A DNA stretch of 64,000 nt, from contig OZ036006.1 of the NCBI GenBank assembly GCA_964035015.1, positions 11,573,316-11,637,315 of the forward strand. Direction: 5' to 3'. The translations under genes and the position numbers were made by a program. This DNA comes from Corallium rubrum. Its lineage: Eukaryota; Cnidaria; Anthozoa; Scleralcyonacea; Coralliidae. Of this stretch, positions 53,812-64,000 are shown piece by piece (positions within the stretch are counted from its first letter, which is position 1; each line of letters starts with the position of its first letter). Below the pieces are notes generated by a model. That model made no database searches. It saw nothing but the letters and a program-made list of their open reading frames with translations, and was not told the origin of the DNA.

Positions 53812-53848
53812 CTGATGATCCCGTTTAGGGTGAAACCTCTGGTAGCGA
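53812..53848 (+). ncRNA. Hammerhead-like fold, copy B right arm, split by insertion
   Basis: The CTGATGA box, helix II, GAA, helix III and cleavage A are intact, because the box was regenerated as target duplication. The helix I 5' strand TCGC stayed 1.7 kb away at 52087-52090, so the fold can no longer close. Confidence 0.5.
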
Positions 53849-54102
53849 AGACGTTAAGGTAACTGTACTTCATGCCTTCCCTTCCCATCCACTTTATGGA
53901 CTATTACCAACAGTAAAAAACTCGTCAAAGAGACTTACAAGTAAAAGTTGTTTGATGCCAAAAATTAACACTGAGCGTTTTAAAGATAGTTTTATAAATA
54001 GGTTAGTTTTTAGATATAATTTACGAATTTAGCCTTGTAATTTATATATTAACTTATATACACTGTAACGTTCGATATGTATTTTTATTGAATGAATAAA
54101 GA

Positions 54103-54133
<31 letters not shown>

Positions 54134-54135
54134 TA

Positions 54136-54198
<63 letters not shown>

Positions 54199-54446
54199 CG
54201 AAATTCGAAAATACTTGCGTATAGCTACCTCAAATTTGTGCTTACAGTAAAGCAAACAATTACAAAAGCAATAAAATTAACGCTCTCCTAAACTGAATTC
54301 TATTTTTTATCGTGTATTTCCGGGGGTGCGCCATAGCCTTTTCCTGCGACTCGACTATAACAAATGTGTATAATTTCTTCATCAAGCTCATAAATAACTA
54401 AATCATGGGTAGGTAATCAGGGTAGAAACACGACCGCTTTGTCACA

Positions 54447-54530
54447 CGAGAGAAAGTCAACACATAGAGAGTGTACAAGGCAGGGCTGGCGTGTTGTGTG
54501 AGCTAGCTGCCCCTCAGTCAAATTAAAGTT
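54447..54530. repeat. Partial copy of the 264-bp repeat
   Basis: 'cacacgagag' through 'gcagggctggcgtgttgtgt' and 'gagctagctgcccctcagtc' matches 15207-15295. Confidence 0.8.
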
Positions 54531-54750
54531 AACAAGACGCCTGGTCAGGCGTTCACTCGGGCTACTGCAAAATCACGCGCAGGTTGTCACATGCCGTGCT
54601 AAGATCTAAAGCCGCCGTCTAAACACATTCAGGTCACAGACAAAAGTCAAAACACAATGCAATCTCCGATAGAAAACGCAATTTGCAATACACAAAACAC
54701 GATTGCCTGTAACGTATTTCCACACATGTACACAGCGTTCATATGTCGAG

Positions 54751-55549
54751 CCCAGAGGGGGGGGGGGGGGGGGCAACTGGGGCAATTTGCCCCGGGCCCC
54801 CAGCTCGAGAGGGGCCCCCTAATTATATTGCTAGTTTATGTTGTAGAGAATCGATAGACGGGGTAGCCAAGCGGCTGTAGTAGGGCGAAGGCCTCCCGAC
54901 AACTTCAGAACAAATATGGTTTTTCTTTATATCACAGATGAAGACCAAATAAGGTTCACCAATTTGCTTAATTTAATCGAATAATCGAACGTAGACTATA
55001 GTCTTCCCTCGGCCCAGGCTCTTTGGTGTTGAAAACGATAAAGCATTACCGTCACAGAATAAGACAACCAGAAGTCCGACTAAAGTGAAAGGTCCAAACT
55101 GCCGGGGGAACTTGTCAGGATTGCGTAGGATGGCGTAGGATGGCGAGGAATCAAGATGCGCGAGGCGACATGCGCGAGGACATAAACTTCAAAGGTTCCG
55201 ACGCGAGTCGGACTTCTGGTTGTCTTACTATTCTGTCAAGCGCAATATCCGCCAAAGTATGTGTGTTATTGAAATTATGAAAGTTATCAAACAATATTTT
55301 CTGCTTCTCTATGTTAGTGATTTATTTTATGATTATTTACTGTATTTCGTCCTTAAAGGTTTTATTTTAAATGTACATCTTTTACGTCCTTACGAAAATT
55401 TGCGTTGTCATTTCACATGTAAAACTGAAACATTTTCACTTGAAATATCCTTATATCCGATTTATCCGTAAAATGGCATGCAAAATTTTTGCAAGGGGGG
55501 CCCCAATTCTTTATTTTGCCCCGGGCTCCCTTTAGTCTCTGTGCGGGCC
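54751..55549. mobile_element. G/C-tipped TIR element inserted in a local duplicate
   Basis: Starts 'cccagag' plus a run of 17 G and ends 'ttagtctctgtgcggg'. Both ends carry 'ggggcaatttgccccgggc'-like sequence in opposite orientation. A related unoccupied site is at 55680-55710: flanks 'agcgttcatatgtc' and 'ctcttcgggtattaaatatc' are joined there. A palindrome (55054-55236) and tRNA-A-box-like 'gtagccaagcgg' (54864) lie inside. Confidence 0.6.
55054..55236. repeat. Palindrome (ACAGAATAAGACAACC ends)
   Basis: 'acagaataagacaaccagaa' plus 'gtccgac' is mirrored by 'gtcggacttctggttgtctt' plus 'actattctgt'. Confidence 0.82.
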
Positions 55550-55559
55550 TGCTCTTCGG

Positions 55560-56093
55560 GTATTAAATATCAACAGCTAGCGAGAACACGCAAAACACAT
55601 CCGAGACGAGAAAGACTTGATCAGACTCTGACATCAGACAGTAGGAAAGCTAAGAAAGAAAGCATTATTTCCACACATGTACAGCGTTCATATGTCAAGT
55701 CTCTTCGGGTATTAAATATCAACACAGCTTCATGTTTACGGCGTGTGAGATCGTAAGCGTATATAATATCAAGATACTTGCCAGCGACATTACTGACCAA
55801 TAACTATGTCTGTGAAAACACAAAACACATCCGAGAGGAGAAAGACTTGATCAGACATCAGGAAAGCAAAGAAAGAAAGCATTTGGCATGCACGCATCAG
55901 TTTCGCAAAGTCTTATTATGTTTGTCTTGATCGAGACGGCGGAATAAGTTACATGCGCACTTGACTTGAGCCTGCGCTTTCTGATTAGAGAGGCCTGCGG
56001 AGTAGGCTAAGAGCGTGACAAAGAAGGAAAAACCCCCCCAAAACCGAGCCGAAACCTAGACTCGGCCTACCACAGGTAGCCCGAGTAATTAAG
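55560..56093. repeat. Local duplications, non-coding
   Basis: 'cacaaaacacatccgaga' followed by 'gagaaagacttgatcagac' occurs twice (about 55590 and 55815); 'cttcgggtattaaatatcaa' recurs at 55555 and 55703. No gene recognised. Confidence 0.65.
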
Positions 56094-56420
56094 CCTGGTC
56101 GAATGAAGTTAGTACTTGGATATAGGTGACGGCCAAAGAATTACTCCATTCTAGAAGTTAAGACCTGTGTGAGTAAAGTTATTAGCGAGGTTAAGTTCGA
56201 CTACCGATGCGAGTACCAAATATATACTGAATACGGTTCTGATCATACGCAGTAGATAATTTAGCGACGGCGTATGGGATTTCGGTAGTCAACACTTCCG
56301 AAGTAGACCGAATTTCGGAAGTCAGTTTGATGGGATGAACCAAATTATTGTATTGTTGGACTTTGTTTATGCAGACCGAATATGCGAGAAGGGCGAGAAG
56401 AAGCCGTTCCTCGTCTATAA
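56094..56420. repeat. Segmental copy of 15295-15634
   Basis: Second copy of the block ending 'ccgttcctcgtctat'; here without the palindromic MITE. Confidence 0.88.
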
Positions 56421-56453
56421 TGTATCATCATATGCTTGCAGAAGTAAGATGGC

Positions 56454-57227
56454 TTCGAGGTTAATATTATATACGCGCCAGGGTGGAATCCATGTATGTC
56501 ACGCCGAAGATCTTCGGCGTGGAGTTTGAAAATCCTCGGCGTACTGGCGTGAGATCGTGGGGCTGTCGGACTGGGGAATGCAGATGCATCCAGCAGCGCA
56601 GCACGTCGTTTGCCGGAAATGCCGGTTTGCGATAATCGTGCATACAGTATGGTTATAAGGCGGGTTTTTTCTTTCGTAACGTCAAACGGCCGTGAATTTT
56701 CATTCACGTGATTATTAATGCTGTCGTTTGCGGGGAACAGGCCGTTAACCGCCAACGGTGGTCAAAGCCAGTAATATTAAATACAGTAGAACTTTGCCGC
56801 GTAATTGCGTAGCACATCGAAAGCCTTGGCGTGGCATTTTGTGATTTTGAGGACCTTGGTTTTGGGCTTTTGGCGTGGTATTTTGAAGGTTTGGCGTGAA
56901 TGGTGTGTCATTCCGAAAACCTTGGCGTGGTATTTTGAAAGCCTTGGCGCATCTTCGGCGTGAGGTTTACACGGATTCCACCCTGGTATACCCGCCATGT
57001 TTCACAGTTTCAGTATTCCCATTACAATTAGCAAGCTTATCGGATTTCGAACAACGAATCGGAAGCAGAAGTGTATAGAATATCGAAATTCGGGAGTCGC
57101 CAAACTCGTTTTTGAACTAAATTGGATTAAATGTAAATTTACGGGCATTTTAAAACGTCATTATTGTCATAGCAACGGCTAAAACACACTATCTGTTAAT
57201 TAGTATTTGATGCCCTGAACGTTATTC
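56454..57227. repeat. 774-bp segmental duplicate of 19242-20015
   Basis: See 19242. Here it is followed by unrelated 'tacgtataacgttag' rather than the AATC microsatellite. Confidence 0.92.
56478..56986. mobile_element. 509-bp hAT-like MITE, second copy
   Basis: Same length, ends and flanking TATACGCG/TATACCCG as at 19266, confirming that the duplication carried it along. Confidence 0.75.
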
Positions 57228-57279
57228 TACGTATAACGTTAGTTTCATTCTTTTCCAAAATATTCATGTGCACTTTCCG

Positions 57280-58780
57280 AGGTTGAAACTTAAGTTCTCC
57301 GGTTTTCCTCCCTCCATAAAATCAACACCTAGATCTTAGCAGTGCTCCGTGGTCTGAACTGTGTCGTATATAGTGGTTGCCACGAAGAGTTGCCTTTGCG
57401 TAGGGTTGTATAGTTAGTCTCTTTCGTGCTTCGAGGGTTTTTCCAGGCTGTGAGTTCTTCAGTTTTCCTCCTTCCATAAAATCAGCACTTAGATCTATAG
57501 TTGTGCTCCGTAGTCAGACCATTGATCTCTATATAAACCGGGATGGGTCATTGGGCCAGTTTTTGCGTGCCAGTTGTGTGATGACGTGACCACTACCCAA
57601 GATGGCTGTCACAGAAGTTCATAGCTTTCGTAGATTGAAAACAGACAAAAAGAGTTATTTTAAGAAAATTTAAACGAATGTAAGGACACAAGAAGTACTT
57701 AATAAGGTTTAAGACGTTAATTTTTTGCATTTGTTTCTGTTACTGAGCTATAAAACCTTTAAATTTCGTTGTTTTTTCTTCAGTGCCGACAACGAAGAAA
57801 CTTCACGATAAGATAAACTGAAAAACAGACTATAAAATCTACGAAGAATTCAATTTCAAGTCTTTTATAGTAATCTTAATGTCTTAACAATACTTCGTGT
57901 TGTGTACTTGCCATCTTTTGACTGTATTTGTTGTTAAACAGTGAAAACTAAACGAACCGGCATCTGTTGTTTGCTTTACGGCTTTTCTGACTCCCCCGGC
58001 ACAGAGTACTTAATATTCCTACCCCCGGATAATATGACCGTGCTTACGTCAAGATTACTTATGCCAGTCAACTTTGGGATTGGGAACAAGTTCTAAGGCC
58101 ACAATGCGTCATATGTTCCTGGCACGAAATGTTTGACTGCTGGCCATAGGGAATGGCCTAGCCTATCCAGTTATATAGAGATCAGTGAGACAGACATGTG
58201 TCGTATGAGTGACTGCCACGAAGATTGCTTTTGAGTAGGGTTGCTGTTAGTCTCTTCCGCGCTAGCTTGGAGGGGTTTTCTTTGGGTTCTTTGGTTTTCC
58301 TCCTTTCATGAAATTAATAGTTAAGTCTTCGTTGTGCTTCATGTATATAGTCTGACATGTGTCGTATAACATGACCAGAAATTTGGGTCATTTGTGCCGC
58401 TGTTGTGCACGATAAGGACCGTGAAATCAAGCAAGTTCAAACGCTTTTGGAAGTACTATGCTAGAGACAAATGAGGACATTCATGTGCTCTCGAAGTAGA
58501 CTGACTCATGCCGAATGCAACGCGAGTCGGGCACTTCGCATCGCCCGAAACGTTGTTGGTCAATTTGGCCAATTTCTAGAACCTGTTTGATCTTTAGATC
58601 TTTAGATATTTAGATCTTAGTTGTGCTCCGTGGTCTGAGATGGTTCTGTATATATATAGTGGCTGCCATGAAGATCGCCTTTGAAAAGGCCGTTGCCTTT
58701 AGTCTCTTCCGCGCTTCGAGGATATCTCGATCTTAGGATCTTAGCTGTGTTCCCACATGTGTCGTATACGACTTTAAACC
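57280..58780. repeat. Degenerate dispersed tandem repeats
   Basis: The phrases 'gttttcctcc', 'acctagatcttag', 'tgctccgtggtctga', 'gtgtcgtat', 'agtctctttc' and 'cgcttcgagg' recur in the same order four or five times with spacing of 120-400 bp (around 57320, 57480, 58300, 58600, 58730). Related phrases occur at 20850-20885 and 63510-63545. No coding sequence recognised. Confidence 0.6.
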
Positions 58781-58971
58781 AACACAATTATCGCCGTATG
58801 GTGACTTTTATACAAAGTGTTTAAGAGTTTTTGGTATCCAGAACACAACCAGAACACTTTTATAAAACTTCATTCTATCTGTGTGTAACAGCAACGAGTG
58901 TGGTAACTGCATGGTATATATATAGAGGGGTGCAACGGTGTCGTCCCTTTATCTACATATTTGGAGGAGAA

Positions 58972-59180
58972 TCCCGAAGTGCTGCTCTGTTTACAATTGC
59001 AAAGCTACATCAGAAAGTACGGCTGATAGAACTTTTCATCAATTTCCATGCAAGCATGCAATCCAAAACTGCGAACTGCTCCGGATTTTCAAGGGCCGTC
59101 GAAGGCGCACCAGATAAAAAGATTCGAAGAGTAGACTTTACACCAAGTGCGTATTGTTATGTTTGCTCCAATTGCTCCTA
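58972..59180 (+). pseudogene. THAP zinc-finger domain relic, frameshifted
   Basis: One frame (58972-59107) reads CCSVYNCKA then TFHQFPCK, the N-terminal half of a THAP finger (C-x4-5-C and FHxFP). In another frame, further on, KIRRVDFTPSAYCYVCSNCS matches the second half ('VDFTPS..Y..VCS.HF'), with the final zinc His-Phe replaced by Cys-Ser. The key AVPTIF-type tail is absent. THAP domains occur in P-element and hAT-derived proteins as well as host regulators; no transposase follows here. Frame break and lost ligand argue for a dead copy. Confidence 0.65.
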
Positions 59181-59242
59181 GCTATCATTTTCTTGACGAG
59201 GAATTCAGACAGCCCAACAAAGACTCTCCGAGTTTTGTTTAA

Positions 59243-59861
59243 AGTACCTATAACGAAATTTCATGCACCCGTGTAGCTGTGTGTAAAATATTTGAACCAT
59301 CCTAAAATTGATGCTCTTCCAAAAAGTCATTATGCAGTGTGATGCCATAAGTTCGCGATAGTACTTCCGTTTCCATTTTTAAACATGAACTTTATATTCA
59401 CTACTCTTCTAAGTTAGACTCCAATTTCGATGTTAATAGACTGCGCACCTGGAAAAGTTTCTATTCTAAATGTCGTTCTTTGAATCCAAGCTGTTGCTCT
59501 TAAATCTTTACGGAATTTGTGTATTAGTTTTTTTTGGTTTTTCTATCGTGTTTACTTAATGTTTATTATGTAATTTTTTTGTTGGGTTGGTCTTCACATG
59601 GGACTCGTGTCCTGTTGATCATTCCTTCAATCATGTTCAAGTATTGCATTCTTTATTTACTGTACATTTGATTATTGCATGGTTGTAAAGTTAATAAATA
59701 AATAAGTATGACTGATTTGCATATCGAACAAACCTGAAATATCACAACAACGAAGCAAGGAAACGAAATTCTACGAAAGATGTTACCTTGTCATTTTAAG
59801 TGCATGTTCTTTCAAACGCAATCTTAAAAAAACTGGTGTGAAATTCCGTTGCATAGGCGCT
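59243..59861. mobile_element. TTAA-flanked fold-back, member 3, with LINE inside
   Basis: Ends AGTACCTATAACGAAATT and complement of 'gcataggcgct', flanked by TTAA at 59239 and 59862. The right arm (59720-59861) closely matches the right arm of 62220-62678 ('aacgaagcaaggaaacgaaa', 'gatgttac'). The left arm is short because a LINE 3' end lies in it. Confidence 0.7.
59390..59705 (+). mobile_element. LINE 3' end with AATA tail
   Basis: Codons read HYSSKLDSNFDVNRLRTWKS then FYSKCRSLNPSCCS and stop near 59504. The LRTWKS...CxSLxxxCC ending is the same as the LINE at 33470 (DPRTWKSICIKC). A 200-bp 3' UTR ends in 'gttaataaataaataa'. Confidence 0.75.
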
Positions 59862-59865
59862 TTAA

Positions 59866-60598
59866 GGTAATTCCTCAGTTTTGCATTGCACAGCTTTTCT
59901 GCGCATAAATCTGCAATACTAATTCAAGGTGCATCCAAGTGCATGTTATAGTATAGTGACGGAAACACATAAAAAAAATCATCACTAAGGTGGCTAAATC
60001 AGCTAAGATAATACTATTGACAAGAAAATACTAACTTAATTTTGTTTTTTGAAAACAAATTAAAAATTTGTTGCGTGCTTTCGTATATAGATGAAATGAT
60101 AGGGAAATGCTACATGTTCAAGCTTTAACTTTGTGTAACTCACGAGGACACTTGGTGACCCGCACTTTCATTTGTTTTCATTTATTTACTTTTCCACCAG
60201 CTTTACAGCATGCATATATGAAAGAATAGAGAAAAAATCATTTCGAGAATGTATGTTCCTCGTTCTTACGGCTTCAAAAAAACATGTAACAAGAAAGAAT
60301 GTGGACATTCTTATATCGAAGAAATGTTTGTCAATTGTTATTTTCGTCAAATTTTCTTCAATGCATAGTTCCGACTAAATAGTGTATATTAATGCATCTA
60401 AAATATCAAATATTTTCCTAGTCAGTATAGACTAAGTGCTTTTATGAAGGATTTTTTAAGATAAAAAGACGAAATCGAGTTAGCCAAAATGGATACAAAT
60501 TGGGAAAACATGGTTTACTGGCAGCTGTATTTTCTGAAACGAGTTCGGCAGCTGTATTTTCTGAAACTTTTTTTTTGTTATTTTACTATGAACATATC
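59866..60598. other. No gene recognised
   Basis: AT-rich; a 68-codon frame at 60172 has no motif. 'ggcagctgtattttctgaaac' is repeated in tandem (60521, 60548). Confidence 0.4.
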
Positions 60599-60785
60599 AT
60601 AGACCACTTTCATAAAGGCCTTCACTTTAAATATTCTTTTATGTGCATCTAAATGAGCCTTTCTGGCCTCGTTATGAAGCAAAGATTCTTTTGAATTGCA
60701 GACACACAAACGAGGCCAGAAAGGCTTATTAAGATGCATGTGCATCTTAATATTCAAATTAGTCGCTATTATGAAAGTGGTCTAT
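60599..60785. mobile_element. MITE with ATAGACCACTTTCATAA ends
   Basis: Ends 'atagaccactttcataa' and 'ttatgaaagtggtctat'; inner stem 'gagcctttctggcctcgtt' and 'aacgaggccagaaaggct'. About 188 bp. Confidence 0.85.
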
Positions 60786-61487
60786 AAACTTTATTAGTAT
60801 AAATTTACAAGTTTATAATGCAAATCCTCGAATTTCATTGGCTATTGCAGGAGTTTATAATTGGTGATATAAACCTCTGGGATAAACCAATGAAAGTCAT
60901 TCTTTTAAAAAAATTGACCAATGACAAAATGCGTAGTATAGCACGAACAATGGTCATTAGAGCCAGCGGTTGTTCTGCTAAGCAACAATGGCGCCGAAAT
61001 TATAACGGAGTTGGCATTAAATGAAAGAAGAAATTGAACATTTAGGCGAAGCAATACGTTCTACAGAAAACAAAAACGGCTACAAAATGGTTAGAATGGA
61101 AATTATTAATGGTAAGAGCGTTAAATTGTTTATCTGTGTTCATTTAAAACGAAATAACTGCAAACAGAACAAATTTCAAAATTACGCTTGCTGTTGACAA
61201 GATTTCGTGATGTAAACTATATGCTAAATTGAATGTTTCTTTCAACTTTGTGTCACTTTTACAAATCAAATGAGTGGATATATATTGTTTCAATATTGTA
61301 CATGAAAATCCATGCTAAATTATGCAAGAAAACTTTACTTTTCCATCAGTTACTGTATGGGCCAAGGAGATTTCAGAAATGACTGTTGAACGTTTGTTGT
61401 TGGCAGTTAAAAATTGTATTAAACGAGCCTCAAAGAATATGTTATTGTCGAGAATTTATTTAACTTTTGTTGGTAAATTTATACTAA
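60786..61487. other. Unassigned, possible exon remnants
   Basis: A short frame from 61021 (MKEEIEHLGEAIRSTENKNG) ends at 'ggtaagagc', a donor-like site. A frame at 61322 (VWAKEISEMTVERLLLAVKN) is cut by a palindrome. I recognise neither. Confidence 0.3.
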
Positions 61488-61591
61488 AACAATTAGACAA
61501 CTCGCCCTCGTTTTCTATGAGCGATGGTCAACTCGGCTTCGCCTCGTTGACTATTCGCTCATAGAAAACTCGGGCTCGTTGTCTAATTGTT
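61488..61591. mobile_element. Palindromic MITE (AACAATTAGACAAC)
   Basis: 'aacaattagacaac' and 'cgttttctatgagcga' are mirrored by 'tcgctcatagaaaac' and 'gttgtctaattgtt'; tip 'actcggcttcgcctcgtt'. Confidence 0.85.
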
Positions 61592-62002
61592 AATTATTAC
61601 ACGGCTGGGTTTGATTTCCGCTCCGTACGCAAAACGACGCACGCTGATTGGTTCCTGAGAGGTCGGGATTTTACGATATTGACCAACCGGTCAATACGCT
61701 TTTTTCTCGGCCCTGTAAGTTTTTGGCGGGAAGATTTCTGAGTTGATTTGAATACAAATGAAAGAGAAATACGTATCTTTATTCAAATATTCTGAACAAT
61801 AAAATGTGTTGGAACATCACTGCTAGTTTTCTTTAAAGCTGTTTATCTAAAAACACGACAAATAAAAGCCGAAGTGGTGTAAATAAGAAGGCCAAGAAGC
61901 GACACGAAAAAGTCAACAGGTAAGGTAAACAGCATACTCCGAAGACGAAAACAACACTAGAAGCTTAAAAATAAAATGAACCAATAGCCATATAATAAAT
62001 TC

Positions 62003-62144
62003 CTTATTAACCTCGTTTGCTCGGTCTGTACTGGAAAGTATTTGCCCTCGGTTTTATCGCACAAACCTCGCTCCTTCGTCGCTCGGTCTGTACGAAAACC
62101 TCAGGCAAATACTTTCCCGTACAGACCTCGCACTCGGTAATAAG
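62003..62144. mobile_element. Palindromic MITE (TTATTAACCTCG)
   Basis: 'ggtctgtactggaaagtatt' and 'tgccctc' pair with 'aggcaaatactttcccgtac' and 'agacc'; tip 'ctcgctccttcgtcgctcgg'. Confidence 0.8.
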
Positions 62145-62219
62145 TCTTTAATACTGGGGAGTTTCAGCTACTTTTCATTTCTGGAAGAATTAGTGAGCAA
62201 TTACCTTAAAGTGCCTATG

Positions 62220-62678
62220 AAACGAAAATTAAGTTTGTCTTATTTGAAAGAACACTTAAAATGATAGAGTAACATCTTTTGAAGTTTTTCGTTTCCTTGC
62301 TTCGTTCTTAAGATAATTCAGTTTGTTTGATATGCAAATTAAACATTTTGACGTAACATGTGCATAATGATTATCGAAAAGAGTTATATATCTTTGCTAT
62401 TATTTATCAATCCAAATTAATTCGAAAGTAGCATGTGGGTGTGTTTCGCCCAGAACGTGTAAATTTTCAAGCGCTTAGATTGGACAATAGCAAAGATATA
62501 ACTTCGTTTCGATAACTCATTATGCACGTCATGACGTCAAAATGTTTAATTTGCATATCAAACAAACTGAAATATATCAAGAACGAAGAAAGGAAACGAA
62601 AAACTGCAAAAGATGTTACTCTATCATTTTAAGTATTTTTTCAAATAAGACAAAATTAATTTTTGTTTCATAGGCACT
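62220..62678. mobile_element. TTAA-flanked fold-back, member 4 (459 bp)
   Basis: Ends AGTGCCTATGAAACGAAAAT and complement, flanked by TTAA at 62216 and 62679. Arms of about 200 bp ('aagtttgtcttatttgaaag', 'gagtaacatctttt', 'tttgatatgcaaattaaaca'). Confidence 0.88.
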
Positions 62679-62742
62679 TTAAGCATTAACAAATGAACAA
62701 AATTAATACCTTTGTTCGGAAAATCAACTGACCAATCAGGTG

Positions 62743-63360
<618 letters not shown>

Positions 63361-63767
63361 GAGTTGTTGAAGTGTTCTTAAATTTACTGACTGAAGGGCC
63401 TTTTCGTAAGTGTATAATTTAGGTAGCCCAAGATTGTTCTCTAATAATATAGAAAACGGCGTCCTCTAGTTTATTTGACGGAGTCTTTGTGATGTTAAAG
63501 ACGTATAGTCAGCACTTAGATCTTAGCTCCGTGGTCTGCATGCAATATTAGTATTAAGCAGGTATACTGAATTATTCTATTAGACTATTGACTTATTGGC
63601 CCAAAACGCACTCTGCGGGTAGCGGAAGCACAACCTCCAATTTCATGCATGTACGCCTTCCGCCTTCGGCGCCACGTTATCTGTTATTTGAATTAACTTG
63701 AATTTGACAAAAATTTGAAAAGAGAAGAATTTGACAAGAACTTGCTTTTCACGTATTGATTTGTAAT

Positions 63768-64000
63768 ATGGCTGCGACAGATAATATTAGCTGGCAATCA
63801 AGTAAGAAGACTGTCTTGGAAAGGAATTGCCATATGTTCAATAATTCATTCATGAGCGACGTTACTCTTATTTGCGAAGGAGAAGAACACAGTAGGCAGC
63901 ATTTCCATGCTCATAAGTATGTCCTAGCGACCAGTAGTCCTGTCTTCGCAGCCATGTTCTACGGAAGCATACCGGAACAGAACCCTCGTATTTCTGTGCG
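63768..64000 (+). CDS. BTB-BACK-PHR protein, second copy (cut by window end)
   Basis: First 77 codons of a duplicate of the gene at 21107. Differences seen include one synonymous change (TGT/TGC in CEGEE) and one replacement, Thr to Ala, in SSPVFA(T/A)MFYG. Homology extends upstream through 840 bp into the LINE and microsatellite. Whether the rest of the gene is intact cannot be seen. Confidence 0.88.
   Translation, partial: MAATDNISWQSSKKTVLERNCHMFNNSFMSDVTLICEGEEHSRQHFHAHKYVLATSSPVFAAMFYGSIPEQNPRISV

Larger units (their letters stand above)
51931..54406 (+). mobile_element. Composite repeat, copy B, with nested DNA element
   Basis: Same succession as 4264-5022: 'gtgagttttggctcacgaaa', palindrome, retroelement C-terminal tail (53850-54033), (ATT)n and (AT)n tract (54107-54197), and the segment ending 'aataactaaatca'. 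Interrupted at the palindrome by 1,711 bp (52101-53811). Confidence 0.88.

Noticed and set aside
61322..61564. 80-codon frame at 61.3 kb
   Set aside because: Its second half runs into a palindromic MITE; the first half has no recognisable domain.

Overview
The window looks like nuclear DNA of an invertebrate animal, most likely an anthozoan cnidarian such as a stony coral; this is inferred from content, not from a marker gene. It is AT-rich, has no operons, and holds few host genes in a dense layer of eukaryotic transposable elements: BEL/Pao LTR, Jockey/CR1-type LINEs, a Penelope-like element with a GIY-YIG domain, a hAT transposon with perfect 8-bp target duplications, and many fold-back elements. 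Three host loci are supported. An intronless BTB-BACK-PHR gene lies at 21107-22498, and the start of a near-identical second copy lies at 63768-64000. An intronless alpha-arrestin gene lies at 41522-42913 (minus); a 4-nt slip in its proline-rich repeats pushes its PPxY-bearing tail out of frame. A small secreted peptide precursor lies at 49807-50172, followed by a broken paralogue.

Layout: 0.2-2.1 kb minisatellite of about 160 bp; 2.2-4.25 kb broken BEL/Pao integrase and probable 3' LTR; 4.3-5.0 kb a composite repeat with a palindrome holding a hammerhead-ribozyme-like fold on each strand; 5.1-5.5 kb LINE 3' end; 5.9-15.3 kb seven tandem copies of a 1,201-bp unit, bounded by a 138-bp palindromic element and 264-bp direct repeats; 16.5-17.4 kb Penelope-like fragment; 19.2-22.5 kb nested repeats and the BTB gene; 24.1-28.4 kb hAT element; 28.5-36.7 kb fold-back elements and a 5'-truncated LINE; 36.8-41.3 kb a tandem array of 18 tRNA-like genes (250-bp period) ending in an inverted copy and flanked by a 12-bp direct repeat; 41.5-42.9 kb alpha-arrestin; 43-49.3 kb fold-backs and a terminal-inverted-repeat element whose interior is about 930 bp of hexanucleotide repeat; 49.7-51.4 kb peptide gene and relic; 51.9-54.4 kb a second copy of the ribozyme palindrome, interrupted by a 1.7-kb DNA element inserted in the ribozyme core; 54.4-59.9 kb duplicated repeats, a THAP-domain relic and a LINE 3' end; 60.6-62.7 kb fold-backs; 62.7-64.0 kb duplicate of the BTB upstream region and gene start.

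The genes do not form a pathway. What links the window is repeat dynamics: segmental copies 37 kb and 43 kb apart, nested insertions with readable target duplications, palindrome-driven expansions, and five members of one TTAA-flanked fold-back family. The most unusual items are the tRNA-like array with its palindromic end and flanking duplication, the twin inverted hammerhead folds with a transposon in their core, and the peptide precursor. All calls come from reading the sequence; no database search or folding program was run.
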